Assembly: GCF_002113125.1 (NCBI RefSeq) | Contig: NZ_NEJP01000003.1 | Coordinates: 369,753-433,752, forward strand | Source: Pseudomonas sp. B20(2017) | GTDB taxonomy: Bacteria > Pseudomonadota > Gammaproteobacteria > Pseudomonadales > Pseudomonadaceae | Direction of reading: 5' to 3' | Length of the DNA: 64,000 bases | Shown: one piece after another, positions 34,801 to 44,556 of the stretch | Layout: each line of letters opens with the position of its first letter | How positions within the stretch are numbered: the first letter of the stretch is position 1 | Notes under the pieces: model-generated | Told to the model about the DNA's origin: nothing | Seen by the model: only the letters and a program-made list of their open reading frames with translations | The model's database searches: none | Position numbers and translations under genes: made by a program

Positions 34801-37800
34801 ACCCACGGCGTCGCCGGACACCGAGCCGCCGGCATTGATCGTCAGGTTGCCGCCTCCCTGCGGATACCAGGCCTGATACAGGCTGTCGCTACCGCCATTG
34901 ACCCATTTTTCGTAATCGGCGCCCTGGCTCCCCAGCACCGAACCGTTGTCGGTCAAGGTGCCACGGCGCAGGTTGTAGCGCGGATCGACGTCGTTCGATT
35001 GGGTGCCGGCGGTGTAGACCCCGAATGCCGAATCCATGCTCAGGTTGCCGGCTGCCAACAGGTCGAGATCGCCGGTGCCGGTGCGCAACACGCTGAACAT
35101 CTGCGAGTGGGTCGTGGTGCTGATCCCGCCCTTGTTCGGCGCACAGGAAAACGGGTCCGCATCACACCACCACAGGTCGGCGTCGAGCACCGGAGTGCCC
35201 GCCGGCATCCCGGCAATGTTGCCCTCAGCCCAGAGGAATTTGGCCGGCGCCAGGCAGGCGCCGGGGAACACGTCACACAGATACAGTTCATCATCGCTGA
35301 CCACCGTGCCTTCCGGATAACCCATCGGGTTGCCGTCGACCCAGGTCGTGTCGAGTTTTTTCTCGGTCACTTTCAAGCCGTAGTGGGTATCGGCCAGGCG
35401 CAGGTTGCCGTCGCTGGTCAGCGGTTTCAGCGCACGGCTGTCAGCGGCATCCAGATCGGAGCCGGCCACCAGACGCATCGACCACGACGTACTGCCCGCC
35501 GGCAACATGCTCGCCACGGCCCAGTTACGACCCTGCTGAGTGGTGTTGGTGTAACCGCGCAGTTCAATGAAAGCCGTACCGTCGGCCAGCACCACGTCCG
35601 TCATCGAGGGGATCAGCGAACCGCGCAGCAGCGCCAGCGCACTGCTCAACTTGACCCCTACAATCACGTTATCCGCACCGAGCGTGCCCGGCAGCGGCAC
35701 GCCTTTGGGCCAGCTCATGGCCTGCAGCGCGGTGGCAGTCTCCAGACGGGTTCCGGCGCCCAGGCGACTGCCGATCGGCAAGGTCACGTTCTGTGTGAGC
35801 AGCGTACCGGCGGCGTACAGCAAATTGCCCGCCGAATCGTGGATGGCGGCGGACAATACGCTGCCGGCATTCAAGGTGTATTCACCGGCCAGCACCGCCT
35901 GGGTTGGCAACAACGTGCCGCTGGCGAAGGTGGCCGCCTGGATCGGCAAGTCGTAGTTCAAGGTCGTGCCGCTCGGGAACAGCGTCCCCTCGGCCAGCGT
36001 CACGCCGCTGCCCGGCACGATCAGATCGCCACCGAACGGCTGCACGCCCGGCAGCAGTTTCCAGCCGGCGTCATCCACGGTTTCCGGCGGCGGCGCGAAA
36101 CCGTCGTTGATACTGCCGTAGATATCGAGGTTGCCGCCGGCACGCATCACCAGACTTGCCGACTCACCGGAGCCATACAACGCAGTTTTCTGCGTGTGCG
36201 GGTTGAGGCTCGCGTAGCGATAGCGCGACAGGTCGATATCGCCTTCGACCAGCAGATCGCCGTCGGCGGTCTTGCTGGCGATTTCCACGCCCGGGCGCAG
36301 ATGGAAGGCATCGCGGTAGGTCGCGTTGTTCAACCCCGCCAGTTTGCGTTGCAGCAGGTCACTGTTGCCCAGTGCCGCGTTGATGAAGGCGTCGCTGTCG
36401 CCATGAATCCGATCGAACAGCGCCTGATCGATCACCTGATACGGCCGGCCGCTCGCTGCCGGATCAACGCCGTCGCGGGCATCCGTGTAGCGGCGCACGG
36501 CGTTGAGGCCAATGGAGCGCGCGCCTTGAATACTCAGTGCGCCATTTGTATCGATCGCAATATCACCGGCGCCCAGACGCGGCGCGTTCAGCTCCAGGGT
36601 GCCCCGTGCGCGACCATCGTTTTGTCCGGGCAGACTGCCCAACGCGGCATCGGTGCCGTGGCGCAGATCGATCCTCGCGCCGGAGGCCAGCGTCAGCACC
36701 CCGGCCCCGGAATCGAGCTCGACCATCGCCCGGTTCGGCGCATCGATGATCTTGCCGTAGCTGTCGACCCGCAGCACACGACCGTGAGCGTCGAGCACCG
36801 AACTGCCGCCCAGGGTCAAACCGTTTTTGCCGGACAGACGAATGCTGCCGACCCGCTCGCCACTGGCGTCGATGGTGCCGGCCACGCTCAGGTGACCATT
36901 GTCGAGCGAGACATTGACCTCGCCGGCGCGCAGGCCATCGCCGATCAACAGATCGCCCTGTTTGAACTGGAAACTGCGGCTGCCGAACACCTGGCCGTCG
37001 TTCAGGCGCTGGTTGAGTGCGGCGAATTGTTGATTCAGATCACCACCCAGTTGCTGCGCACGAATCTCCACGCCCCCGGCCTTGTACGGCACCCAAGTGC
37101 CGCCGGCATCGTAATGACCGCTGCTGGCGCCGAGGATCCGGCCTTGCAGATCGACCACCCCGGCGCCCGCCGCCAGCGCCACTGCGCTGAGATTGCCGGC
37201 CTGATTGTTCTGCGCCGACAGGTCGATGCGCGAGCCGGCCGCCTGACGGATATTGCCGCTGTTGCTGAAGAGCGACACGTCGCCGCCCCAGCTGTATTTG
37301 TTGACGTCGTTGAACGGCAAGGTACGCCCCGCCAGATCCAGCCGGGAATTGCCGGTCAGGCTCAGGTCGTTCTCGGCCTTGACCACCAGTTTGCCGCTGG
37401 CCAGCGCGATCCGGCTGTCGAGGACGACATTGCGGGCATCAAGGGTCAGTTCCGCGCCCAGCGCATCGGCTGCCGCGCCGGTAGCGCTGCCGGTCAGGGT
37501 CAGGTTATTGCCCGCCTTGAGTGCGTTGACCGAGGCGGCTTCACCGGTCAGCAACGGCGTGCGCAGCGTGAGGTTGCCGCCGCTGTAGGCGTAACCCTTC
37601 ACCGGGTCGTACACGCCCTGCTCCTGATACACCGCAAGACGGCCCTTGTGGTTGGCGGTGATGTGCTCGCTGGCGCTGAGGTTGACGTTGGCAAAACCCA
37701 GCGCCAGACGGTCATTCTGATCCAGGCCGCTGGGCTGCGGATTCGGCCCGTAGCCGAATTCGATGCGCTGCGCCTCGATCTGCAGGGTGCCGCGTCCGGT

Positions 37801-40800
37801 GCCCGCGCCACCGCTGACCAATGCTCCCGGCGCCTGGGTGGCACCGTTCCAGATCAGGTTGGCAGTACGCAAGGTGGCTACGTCGTCGCTGCCGCCCTGG
37901 CCGTAGATCGCCGGGGTCGTCAGGATCAGATTCTGCAGTTTGCTCTGGCCGGTTTGCGGATCCAGCGTGTCGAGTGTGGTGGTGCCAAAGAAGTTGAACG
38001 AGTCGCGAGCGGTCAGGTTCAGCGACTCCAGGGCGGGTGCCCCGAACCGGGTGTCGCCCTGCAGCAAACGGTTGAGCACGTTCTGGCTCAGGGTCAGACC
38101 GACTGGCACCCGGCCCGCCGCATCGCTCAGGGCCTGTGTATTGCCGACATTGACCGCGCCGACCGCCAGGGTCAGATGGCGGGTGCCGAAACGCACCGCC
38201 TCATCGAGTTCAAAGTGGTTGTCGGTGGCGGCGCTGATACTGCCGTTGGAATACAGGATCGCCGGGTTGCTGCACGGCGCCAGCGTGCAAGTGCCGATAT
38301 GGATACTGCCGGCACCGGTACGGTCGACGGCTTTCTCTGGTGCCAGCACATTGTTCCAGCCATTGGAAACCAGCAACAGACTGGCCTGTCCCGGCTGATA
38401 GACAAAGCCGTCGGTGGAGTCGAACGAGACCTCGCCGCGCCCCAGAGTGTTGATCCCTGCCCCCGCCTCGACGGTGATGCCGCCACCGATGTTATGGGTG
38501 CGCAGCAGCACTTCCGGCGCCGAGAGGATCGCCCCCTCACGCAAGAAGATGTCGTTGCCCGAGCCGCCACTGGTGAAGGTCACGATATTACCGCCGGCGC
38601 CGTAGTCCACGGTCGGCGCAGCGCCGATGGCCAGACGTCCGGCATTCAGCCGATTGAGGCTGTCGGCGTAAAGTGAGACACCACGAAAACCCGGCGTCGG
38701 CTCATGGCCGGCGCCCAGCACTTCGAGAATGCCCGAAGACGGATCGCGCACAACGGCCGTGCCCGTCACGCCGCCCTCGGCGGGCTTGAACAGCACCTGG
38801 CCGTTGAAATCCAGGGCAATGGCATGTTCTTCACCATGTTGCAGGTTCAGCTCGAGGGTTTTGCCATCCATCGGTGCCAGTGCGCGTGGTACTCCCCGCC
38901 GCACCGCGTCGCTGGTGATGAACTGGCTGTAGCTCGTTTCGTTGTATTGCGAATAGCGGCGCAGTACATCGGCTGACGTCAGCGTCAGCGTGCTCGGCAG
39001 ACTGTCACGCACACCGGTATTGGCAATCGACATCCGACCGCTGCTGGCCCATGAACCATTGCGCATTTGCAGCGCGCCACCCATGGCCGCCGGCGCCGCC
39101 TGGCCGTTGACCTCGACCCGGAACGCCCCAGGCAGCAAGGCAAACGTCGAAGGCAGCAAGGTATAGGTGCCGGCTGGCAAACCCGGCACGCCCGCACCGA
39201 TCGTGACCTGTTGACCGATGTGCGGATCGACCGCGCCAGCCTCGGCGACCAACGGGGCATAGACACTCTGATTGCCCGGCAAGATTGCGTAGACCGGATT
39301 GCTCGCAAGGCCCGGCAGGCTGAACGTGCCGTCAGCGGCATTGCGCACCAGCGGGTTGTAGCGGGCATCGGTGGAGCCGCCACGCCCGGAGATGAAACCG
39401 GCGCCGCGCAAATCGCCCCCGCCCGACAGGTCAATCACCGCGCCTTGCGCGACATCCAGATACTGCGACTGCACGGCCACCCCGGTCGTGGCGCCGACGA
39501 TGCCCCTCAACAGCACCGGACTGCCGTTATAGCGGTAGTCGATGCCGTCAGTCGTGCCGCCGTAAGGCATGACCAGTCCGGCGGCGCTGACTGACGTGAG
39601 ACTGCCGGGCAACAACGCAACCTCGCGGGTCTGCACCGACTTGCTGCTCTCACCCAGAGTGATCAGGCCGAGCGGTGCCCGCACCACCCCGCCTTGCTCA
39701 ATGTGGCTGGCGGCGAGGATCAACTCGCCGAACACCGAGTAAGGCAATGCCGTCGGCGCGCCGCCCTGAGCGAAAATGCGCAAGGTGCCGTCGCCCGGAT
39801 CGGTCTGCTGCTGGAAGCCGGCGCGCACCCGGGCGTGGATCCCGCTCACTGGATAAATCTGCGCGGCGCCAAGATTCAAGTCACCCGCCGTCCACAGGTC
39901 GGCATAGGTTTGCGTGGTAGAGCCGATGAACCGCAGGTCGCCCTGACTGGCCAGCGTGACGTCGGCGAAGCTGCGGCGACCGACCTCAAGGACCGGCGCA
40001 TTGAGTTGCAGGATATTGCCCTTGGTGCCGAACGACAGGCTGTTACCGATATCCAGCAGGTTGGCGCTGGCGGTGAACTGCGCCGCCGAGATATCGGGCG
40101 TCGGCGCGTGCATGACCCGAGGCCGGATAAAGGCGCTGGAGTCGTAATACGCGCCCGGACCCAGCAACCGCAGGTAAGGCGCAGACAGATTGATCTGTGC
40201 ATTACCGCTCGAACCTTCGGCCAGGGAAATCGCGCCGGCATACAGGCTCAGGCTCTGATTCAGATGCAGGTTGACGTCGCCATCGAACGAAACCAGGCCA
40301 TTGCTCAGCAGCCCCAGATGATCGAAGCCGCCGGCCATCAAGGCATCGGCGCTCAGCCGGGCACTGCCGTAAGTCAGCATGGGCGCGGCTTCGCCTGGCT
40401 CAAGGCCGGCCGCCAGGGTGGTCTTGCCGGCACCCTGGCCGATGATGATTTCCCGTGGTCGACGGACCTCGTTGCTGGCGGTGTTGAGGCGGTACAGCGG
40501 CGTTTCCAGGGCGATGTCCAGCCGCCCGCCGCCAGCGCCGGCACCACCGGCTGCGGCACGCAGGTCGCCGTCGATGAACAGGCCGTTGTAGGAACTCAGG
40601 GAAATACGCCCGCCGTCGGTGGCAACCGTGGTCGGGCCCTGCCCGGCAATGTCCAGCACCGCCTGGGTGCCCGAAGCGTCAAGCCGCGCGCCCTGGCGCA
40701 CGATCACATAAGCGTCGGCCGAAGTTGCCGTGGCTTTCTTCGAATCGATTTCACCGCCAATGATGATGCTGCCGCCCTTGCCGACCTGGCCGTACACCCT

Positions 40801-43800
40801 ACCCAAGGCATCGACCGCCGTGGCGGCGCGCCCCGCCACATCGAGCACCGCGTGCTCACCGATCCAGATTGAGCGGTTGTGCGCCTGTATCGGCGCTTCC
40901 TGCTGGCTCTGAGCCGGGTCAATGCTGCCGAACTGCTGCTGGCGGATATCAATTGTGCCGCCCCAGGCCTGCAGCGTACCGTCAACAGTGATCTGCCCTG
41001 CCCCGCGCAGGTTGATACGTTGCCCGGGATCGACGCTCAGGCGTGAACCCGTGCCGAGGGTCAGCGTGGCGTTGCCGGGATCGATCAGCCCCACGAGGCT
41101 TGGACCGGCCTGCAGCGACAGGCTGGCGCCGGCACGTTGGGTCAACAGCGCTTTGGTCGGGTTCTCTTGGAATAACGTCGGTGTCCATAACTCCAGCGCC
41201 GTGCGCGGATCGCCGCCACTGACCTGGTTCGCAGCATCGTCGGTAAAACGGTAGACCGGCGTGGTCACATCAATCTGCGTTTCACGGGCCACTTCGAGGC
41301 CATTCAAGCCAATCACGCTGTAGGCCGAAAAACCTTTACTGAACAGGCTCGGCGCCAGTTGCAGCGTCGACTTCGCCCGCGCTTCATCAGCCGCGCCGAT
41401 CATCACCTTGTTGGCTTGCACCAACAACGTACCGCCGCCTGTCACGCCGTAACCGCGCAGCTCGCCATCCAAGGTGAGTTGCGAAGTGCCGGCGGCACTG
41501 TTGGCTGCCGACTCCAGCGTGACGCTGCCGCCCTTGGCGCCACGGGTCTTGCCGTTGGCCAGGATCGCCGCGCCGGAAGACACATCGAGCAGGCTGCCGC
41601 TCTGGACATCGATATCGCCGCTGCTGCGGATCGAAATCGACCCTCCGTCCAGCCAGGCCAGACTGGCCGCGTCGTCGGAGTTGGTGCGTTGATTGGTCCA
41701 CAGCCCGCGAGTATCGAGTTGCACGCCCTGGGCCACAGTGACCCGTTCCGGATGGCCAGCGGCCGGGGTGATTCGGGTGTCGGTGACGCTGCTGGTCTGC
41801 AACTGATTGAGCACGTTGCCCAGACGAATACTGCCGCCACGGGCACTCAGGTCGGCATTGACCTGGACATCCGGCCCGTACAGGGTGATCTCGCCACCGG
41901 CATCGACCTGCAACGCGGCGTCCAGAGTAATGCGATCCTTGGCCGCGACCTTCAACGCCCCGAGCCTGAAGCCGTTCAGCTGCCCGGCGTCGAGGAACAG
42001 TTTGCCCTTGCGCGCGTCGGAGACTGCCGTCAGCAGATCCCGGTCAGCGCCCGCGAGCTTCTGTTCGCCACCGATCTGCACCTGATCGAGCAAAGGATTC
42101 AGCCCGTACAGCAAGCCGCCGGCCGCCGCCACATAGGCCGGATCATAGCTGCCGACGATCAGTTGGGCCCGACGCGCCAGCGCGGTCTGGCTCTGTGCAT
42201 AACCGTCCAGAGGCGCGCGCGGCGCCTGGGTCTGGCGCTCACCCTGATACACCTCGCCGAGCAACTGCCCGTCGAGCACCGCATTGGTCGTGCCGATCAC
42301 CAGTTGCCCGGCATCGCGGCCCACGGTGTAGCCGGACTCCTGGCGCGATCGCGGGGCAATCAACGAGCTGTAGTAATAACGGGTCTGGCCCCAGCGTTCG
42401 CTGCTGTCCTCATAACCTTTGTACAGGCCGCTGTAGAGCATGTCCCCCGGTGCCCGCGAGACTTCGTACAAGCGCCCGTCGGCGCCACGCAGCCAGCTCT
42501 GGCGGATCTCGCCGCTCTGCACATCGAGCGTGCCGCCAGACAGATTGATCAACGAGCCTTTCTCGGTGACCACATCGTTGCCGGCAAAACTCACCGCGCC
42601 CCCCTGGGCCATCCATTCGCCGATGCTGTGGCCCTGAGTGCCGAGATAGCCGCCGACCTCAAGCAAGCCACCGGCGGTGTACCAGCGATCCGTCGCATAG
42701 CCGTTGGTGCCCGCCGGCACATACACCAGCTCACGCACATCGACCCACACGTCATTGCTGTTGAGCGCACCTTTTTCGCGGTTGACCGACGCGTCGCGCT
42801 GCTCATTGCCCTGGACGTTGATTTTGATGTTGTTGGCTTCCATCGCGACTTTCACGCCGATGGCCCCGGACACATCGATCAGCGCCCCGTCGCGCACCAG
42901 ACTGCGCCGCCCTGCCGCCACGGCCACCTGGCCGCCGGTGGCGAGGGTGATCGAGCCATTCTGGAACTCGACACTGCCACCGCTCTGAATCTCGATGCGC
43001 GACTGGTCGCTGCGCACCTTGTTGTTGGGGCCGACGCCGGTCAGCGCGGCTTTTTGTTGGCTGTCGAGTGCGGTCAGATCACTGCTGTCGAGCATGATCG
43101 CCGTGGCACTGCCCTGCCCCAGCGTGACACTGCCGCTGGTATCGGTCGCCGGGTTGAGCAGGTGAAGGGTACCGCGCGTGGCCACCGAAGTACTGGCCAG
43201 CAGCACGCCGTTCTGCACGACTTCGTGGCCGGTCAGGGTGATGTCGCCGGTGGCGGCCTGGATCAAGCCGTTGTTGCTGACCTTGCCGGCACTGCTGCCA
43301 CTTTTGAAGCCAGGAATCACTTCGCTGCCGAAGGTCGTGGAAAACCCGTTGCCTTCGGTGCCCGAGCCTTTGCGGATGTAGAAGCGGTCACCGGCACCGA
43401 GCACGGTCTGGCCCTTGGCGGTGCTGATGCTGCCGTCGTTCTGCACTTCGCTGCCGAGCAATAGCGCATAGCCGCCGGCATCGGTGGACGTCGCGGGGCC
43501 GGCGGTCTGGATCGATGCGCCGCGCTCGACCAGCACCTTGCCGGCAGCGTCGGTGAAGGTCGGCTGGCTGCCACTGCTGTCAAAATACAGTCCGCGGTCA
43601 CGGAACTGAATGTCGGTGATGTTCGCCGCGGCGGCCACCAGGTTGCGCACGTTGACCTGGCTGCTGCCGCTGAACACGATGCCGTTGCGGTTGATCAGCA
43701 TCACCGTGCCGTCGCCCTTGATCTGGCCCTGGATCTGGCTCGGGCGCGCGGCCGGATCGTTGACCCGGTTGAGCACCGCCCAATTGGCCTGCTGGGCGAA

Positions 43801-44361
43801 TTCCACAGTGGTGTTGCGCCCGACGTTGAAGGTTTCCCAATTGAGAATCGCCTTGTCGGCGGTCTGCTCGATGCGCACGTTGGTCTTGCCGTCGGCCTGG
43901 GTCTGCTGAGGGCCTTTGGCGTTCTGCCAGCCTTGCGCAAGGCTGTTATCGACCTGCAGACCGCCGGCGCCCAGACCGTCCGGCACCACCTGCACCGAAC
44001 CCAGCGCCGCTGCGCGCCCGGCCGCCTGCGCAGCCTGTTGCGCGGCAATCGCCGCGACCGTGTTGTTCAAGGTCTGTATCGAACGCTGTAGCTGTTGGTT
44101 GGCCCGTTGCTGCTGCGCCAGCGGCGGGGTCATGCCCGGCAAACCACCGCTGCTCGGGCGGGCCGCCGCCGCTTGCTGCGCAGCGCCCTTGGCGGCGAAC
44201 CAATTCGAACTGAACGCCGTCTGCGCCTGCGCACCGCCTGCCACCAGACACAACGCCACGGCCTGGGCCAATGGCTTGAGCAGCCACAGCGCCGGGTCTA
44301 TGGCATCACGTTTTAACGACTGAACGCGGGTACGGCGACGGGATGGGCGAGCAAGCATCAC
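31858..44361 (-). CDS. pdtA: Giant two-partner secretion exoprotein (TpsA), PdtA-like
   Basis: A 4167-residue filamentous-haemagglutinin-type exoprotein. An extended signal region (MMLARPSRRRTRVQSLKRDA then a hydrophobic core ending GGAQAQ) precedes a TPS domain at about residues 120-330 with LINRNGIVFSGSSQVNVRN, the NPNGI-like motif recognised by the TpsB transporter. The long middle is a beta-helix of N/G/D-rich repeats. A DUF3739-type domain lies near residues 3880-4070 (GAGVKTLFGGDIQMLTPGGG, SRIMTTFGGSILGWSAEGDI). Size and neighbours match P. aeruginosa PdtA (about 4180 residues), a phosphate-starvation exoprotein. The start is GTG 44361 or ATG 44358 after AAGGA. No tpsB partner gene is in the window. 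Confidence 0.9.
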   Translation of the reverse strand: MMLARPSRRRTRVQSLKRDAIDPALWLLKPLAQAVALCLVAGGAQAQTAFSSNWFAAKGAAQQAAAARPSSGGLPGMTPPLAQQQRANQQLQRSIQTLNNTVAAIAAQQAAQAAGRAAALGSVQVVPDGLGAGGLQVDNSLAQGWQNAKGPQQTQADGKTNVRIEQTADKAILNWETFNVGRNTTVEFAQQANWAVLNRVNDPAARPSQIQGQIKGDGTVMLINRNGIVFSGSSQVNVRNLVAAAANITDIQFRDRGLYFDSSGSQPTFTDAAGKVLVERGASIQTAGPATSTDAGGYALLLGSEVQNDGSISTAKGQTVLGAGDRFYIRKGSGTEGNGFSTTFGSEVIPGFKSGSSAGKVSNNGLIQAATGDITLTGHEVVQNGVLLASTSVATRGTLHLLNPATDTSGSVTLGQGSATAIMLDSSDLTALDSQQKAALTGVGPNNKVRSDQSRIEIQSGGSVEFQNGSITLATGGQVAVAAGRRSLVRDGALIDVSGAIGVKVAMEANNIKINVQGNEQRDASVNREKGALNSNDVWVDVRELVYVPAGTNGYATDRWYTAGGLLEVGGYLGTQGHSIGEWMAQGGAVSFAGNDVVTEKGSLINLSGGTLDVQSGEIRQSWLRGADGRLYEVSRAPGDMLYSGLYKGYEDSSERWGQTRYYYSSLIAPRSRQESGYTVGRDAGQLVIGTTNAVLDGQLLGEVYQGERQTQAPRAPLDGYAQSQTALARRAQLIVGSYDPAYVAAAGGLLYGLNPLLDQVQIGGEQKLAGADRDLLTAVSDARKGKLFLDAGQLNGFRLGALKVAAKDRITLDAALQVDAGGEITLYGPDVQVNADLSARGGSIRLGNVLNQLQTSSVTDTRITPAAGHPERVTVAQGVQLDTRGLWTNQRTNSDDAASLAWLDGGSISIRSSGDIDVQSGSLLDVSSGAAILANGKTRGAKGGSVTLESAANSAAGTSQLTLDGELRGYGVTGGGTLLVQANKVMIGAADEARAKSTLQLAPSLFSKGFSAYSVIGLNGLEVARETQIDVTTPVYRFTDDAANQVSGGDPRTALELWTPTLFQENPTKALLTQRAGASLSLQAGPSLVGLIDPGNATLTLGTGSRLSVDPGQRINLRGAGQITVDGTLQAWGGTIDIRQQQFGSIDPAQSQQEAPIQAHNRSIWIGEHAVLDVAGRAATAVDALGRVYGQVGKGGSIIIGGEIDSKKATATSADAYVIVRQGARLDASGTQAVLDIAGQGPTTVATDGGRISLSSYNGLFIDGDLRAAAGGAGAGGGRLDIALETPLYRLNTASNEVRRPREIIIGQGAGKTTLAAGLEPGEAAPMLTYGSARLSADALMAGGFDHLGLLSNGLVSFDGDVNLHLNQSLSLYAGAISLAEGSSGNAQINLSAPYLRLLGPGAYYDSSAFIRPRVMHAPTPDISAAQFTASANLLDIGNSLSFGTKGNILQLNAPVLEVGRRSFADVTLASQGDLRFIGSTTQTYADLWTAGDLNLGAAQIYPVSGIHARVRAGFQQQTDPGDGTLRIFAQGGAPTALPYSVFGELILAASHIEQGGVVRAPLGLITLGESSKSVQTREVALLPGSLTSVSAAGLVMPYGGTTDGIDYRYNGSPVLLRGIVGATTGVAVQSQYLDVAQGAVIDLSGGGDLRGAGFISGRGGSTDARYNPLVRNAADGTFSLPGLASNPVYAILPGNQSVYAPLVAEAGAVDPHIGQQVTIGAGVPGLPAGTYTLLPSTFALLPGAFRVEVNGQAAPAAMGGALQMRNGSWASSGRMSIANTGVRDSLPSTLTLTSADVLRRYSQYNETSYSQFITSDAVRRGVPRALAPMDGKTLELNLQHGEEHAIALDFNGQVLFKPAEGGVTGTAVVRDPSSGILEVLGAGHEPTPGFRGVSLYADSLNRLNAGRLAIGAAPTVDYGAGGNIVTFTSGGSGNDIFLREGAILSAPEVLLRTHNIGGGITVEAGAGINTLGRGEVSFDSTDGFVYQPGQASLLLVSNGWNNVLAPEKAVDRTGAGSIHIGTCTLAPCSNPAILYSNGSISAATDNHFELDEAVRFGTRHLTLAVGAVNVGNTQALSDAAGRVPVGLTLSQNVLNRLLQGDTRFGAPALESLNLTARDSFNFFGTTTLDTLDPQTGQSKLQNLILTTPAIYGQGGSDDVATLRTANLIWNGATQAPGALVSGGAGTGRGTLQIEAQRIEFGYGPNPQPSGLDQNDRLALGFANVNLSASEHITANHKGRLAVYQEQGVYDPVKGYAYSGGNLTLRTPLLTGEAASVNALKAGNNLTLTGSATGAAADALGAELTLDARNVVLDSRIALASGKLVVKAENDLSLTGNSRLDLAGRTLPFNDVNKYSWGGDVSLFSNSGNIRQAAGSRIDLSAQNNQAGNLSAVALAAGAGVVDLQGRILGASSGHYDAGGTWVPYKAGGVEIRAQQLGGDLNQQFAALNQRLNDGQVFGSRSFQFKQGDLLIGDGLRAGEVNVSLDNGHLSVAGTIDASGERVGSIRLSGKNGLTLGGSSVLDAHGRVLRVDSYGKIIDAPNRAMVELDSGAGVLTLASGARIDLRHGTDAALGSLPGQNDGRARGTLELNAPRLGAGDIAIDTNGALSIQGARSIGLNAVRRYTDARDGVDPAASGRPYQVIDQALFDRIHGDSDAFINAALGNSDLLQRKLAGLNNATYRDAFHLRPGVEIASKTADGDLLVEGDIDLSRYRYASLNPHTQKTALYGSGESASLVMRAGGNLDIYGSINDGFAPPPETVDDAGWKLLPGVQPFGGDLIVPGSGVTLAEGTLFPSGTTLNYDLPIQAATFASGTLLPTQAVLAGEYTLNAGSVLSAAIHDSAGNLLYAAGTLLTQNVTLPIGSRLGAGTRLETATALQAMSWPKGVPLPGTLGADNVIVGVKLSSALALLRGSLIPSMTDVVLADGTAFIELRGYTNTTQQGRNWAVASMLPAGSTSWSMRLVAGSDLDAADSRALKPLTSDGNLRLADTHYGLKVTEKKLDTTWVDGNPMGYPEGTVVSDDELYLCDVFPGACLAPAKFLWAEGNIAGMPAGTPVLDADLWWCDADPFSCAPNKGGISTTTHSQMFSVLRTGTGDLDLLAAGNLSMDSAFGVYTAGTQSNDVDPRYNLRRGTLTDNGSVLGSQGADYEKWVNGGSDSLYQAWYPQGGGNLTINAGGSVSGDAVGRRGLNPLAKLREQVASVSVGNWLWRQGTGNSDVPAAWWINFGSYATQPLPDQGTDSGPYLVGFTGFGALGGGNVSLRAGGDGGMLRPLGDSGLNPRSQGLIVAVGSTGRVGSDGSLQLTGGGDMDIRIGGSLNPSLQASVGRSGNASPNHDLQGALINLRGAAQLSGGALGAINLQYGAAPALQDARETRAFDPFTSTLGIASGGLVLIPGDSGMRLSTRGDLVLGGAADPGRVRLQNSTPFTDAAGVVHGGGGLAGFSLWTDHTAIDLFSAGGNLTPSTQLAETSTAGPLTNRNSSPSDLRFVYPSILRAVAAQGSIYAGTSAASVTSAFPAAPAYSLVLAPSAAGQLEMLAGDSIYAGGYAIDQSGASRAAIATPFAPAFSGYAQYGSSKSLLSNYSVDGVAPSQNLRYPLFAFGADTYSGTSGVQAPARFYALTGDLVGVRSGETLRFSNSLRTWYVAAAPVWMLAGRDIVAAGTDLGKPTAAPSELGWSSDTIASSGNLFVHNGARDVSRVSAGRDILYSSFDIAGPGLLDVNAGRNILMEDRASITSLGPIVQGDGRTGASVVLQAGIGAQGADYGRFIARYLNRDNLADANLSLAAQPGKVVKNYLDELQSWLTLGYGFSGNAEQAQTFFAALPSVEQAIFARQVYFAELRAGGLEYNDVDGPRKGSYLRGRNAIAALFPTTDVAGNPIRYDGDITLYGGAGVKTLFGGDIQMLTPGGGQVFGIEGAAPPSTAGIITQGSGNIQLYSQGSILLGQSRIMTTFGGSILGWSAEGDINAGRGSKTTVVYTPPKRVYDTWGNVTLSPSVPSTGAGIATLNPIAEVAPGDIDLIAPLGTIDAGEAGIRVSGNVNIAALTVVNAANISVQGKATGVPVVSAVNTGAITSASSAASSATQAAEDVARQQQAATRQNQASVFTVQVLSFGNEQLAPTRDGASRTPTPGYNPNSPVQVLGAGALDEQAKQQLTEEERGQLTL

Positions 44362-44501
44362 TACGAGTCCTTTTGATTGCCGCAGGTCGGCGACAACCTG
44401 CTCTTACGACATAGGCGGTTGGCGAGGGACGCGACCGAACCGATGTCACACAAACTTCATGAATGAGGTGTAACTGCCCGCCCCGGCCATCCGTGACGAG
44501 C

Positions 44502-44532
44502 AAAAAAAATGGCAGCCCCGAAGGGCTGCCAT
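44502..44532 (-). terminator. Rho-independent terminator after the PstS-like gene
   Basis: On the minus strand ATGGCAGCCC-TTCG-GGGCTGCCAT forms a perfect 10-base stem with a stable TTCG loop and a following run of T. It lies 24 bases after the PstS-like stop and before pdtA, so pdtA probably has its own promoter in 44362-44500. Confidence 0.92.
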
Positions 44533-44556
44533 TCGTGTTGCGGACTAACGCGAAGC

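Noticed and set aside
34390..38676. A 1428-codon open frame on the plus strand, antisense to the giant exoprotein gene
   Set aside because: It mirrors the TpsA frame. Its translation is Arg/Gln/Ala-rich low-complexity sequence with no recognisable domain, as expected from GC-rich antisense frames. The similar 701-codon frame at 41359-43464 is rejected for the same reason.
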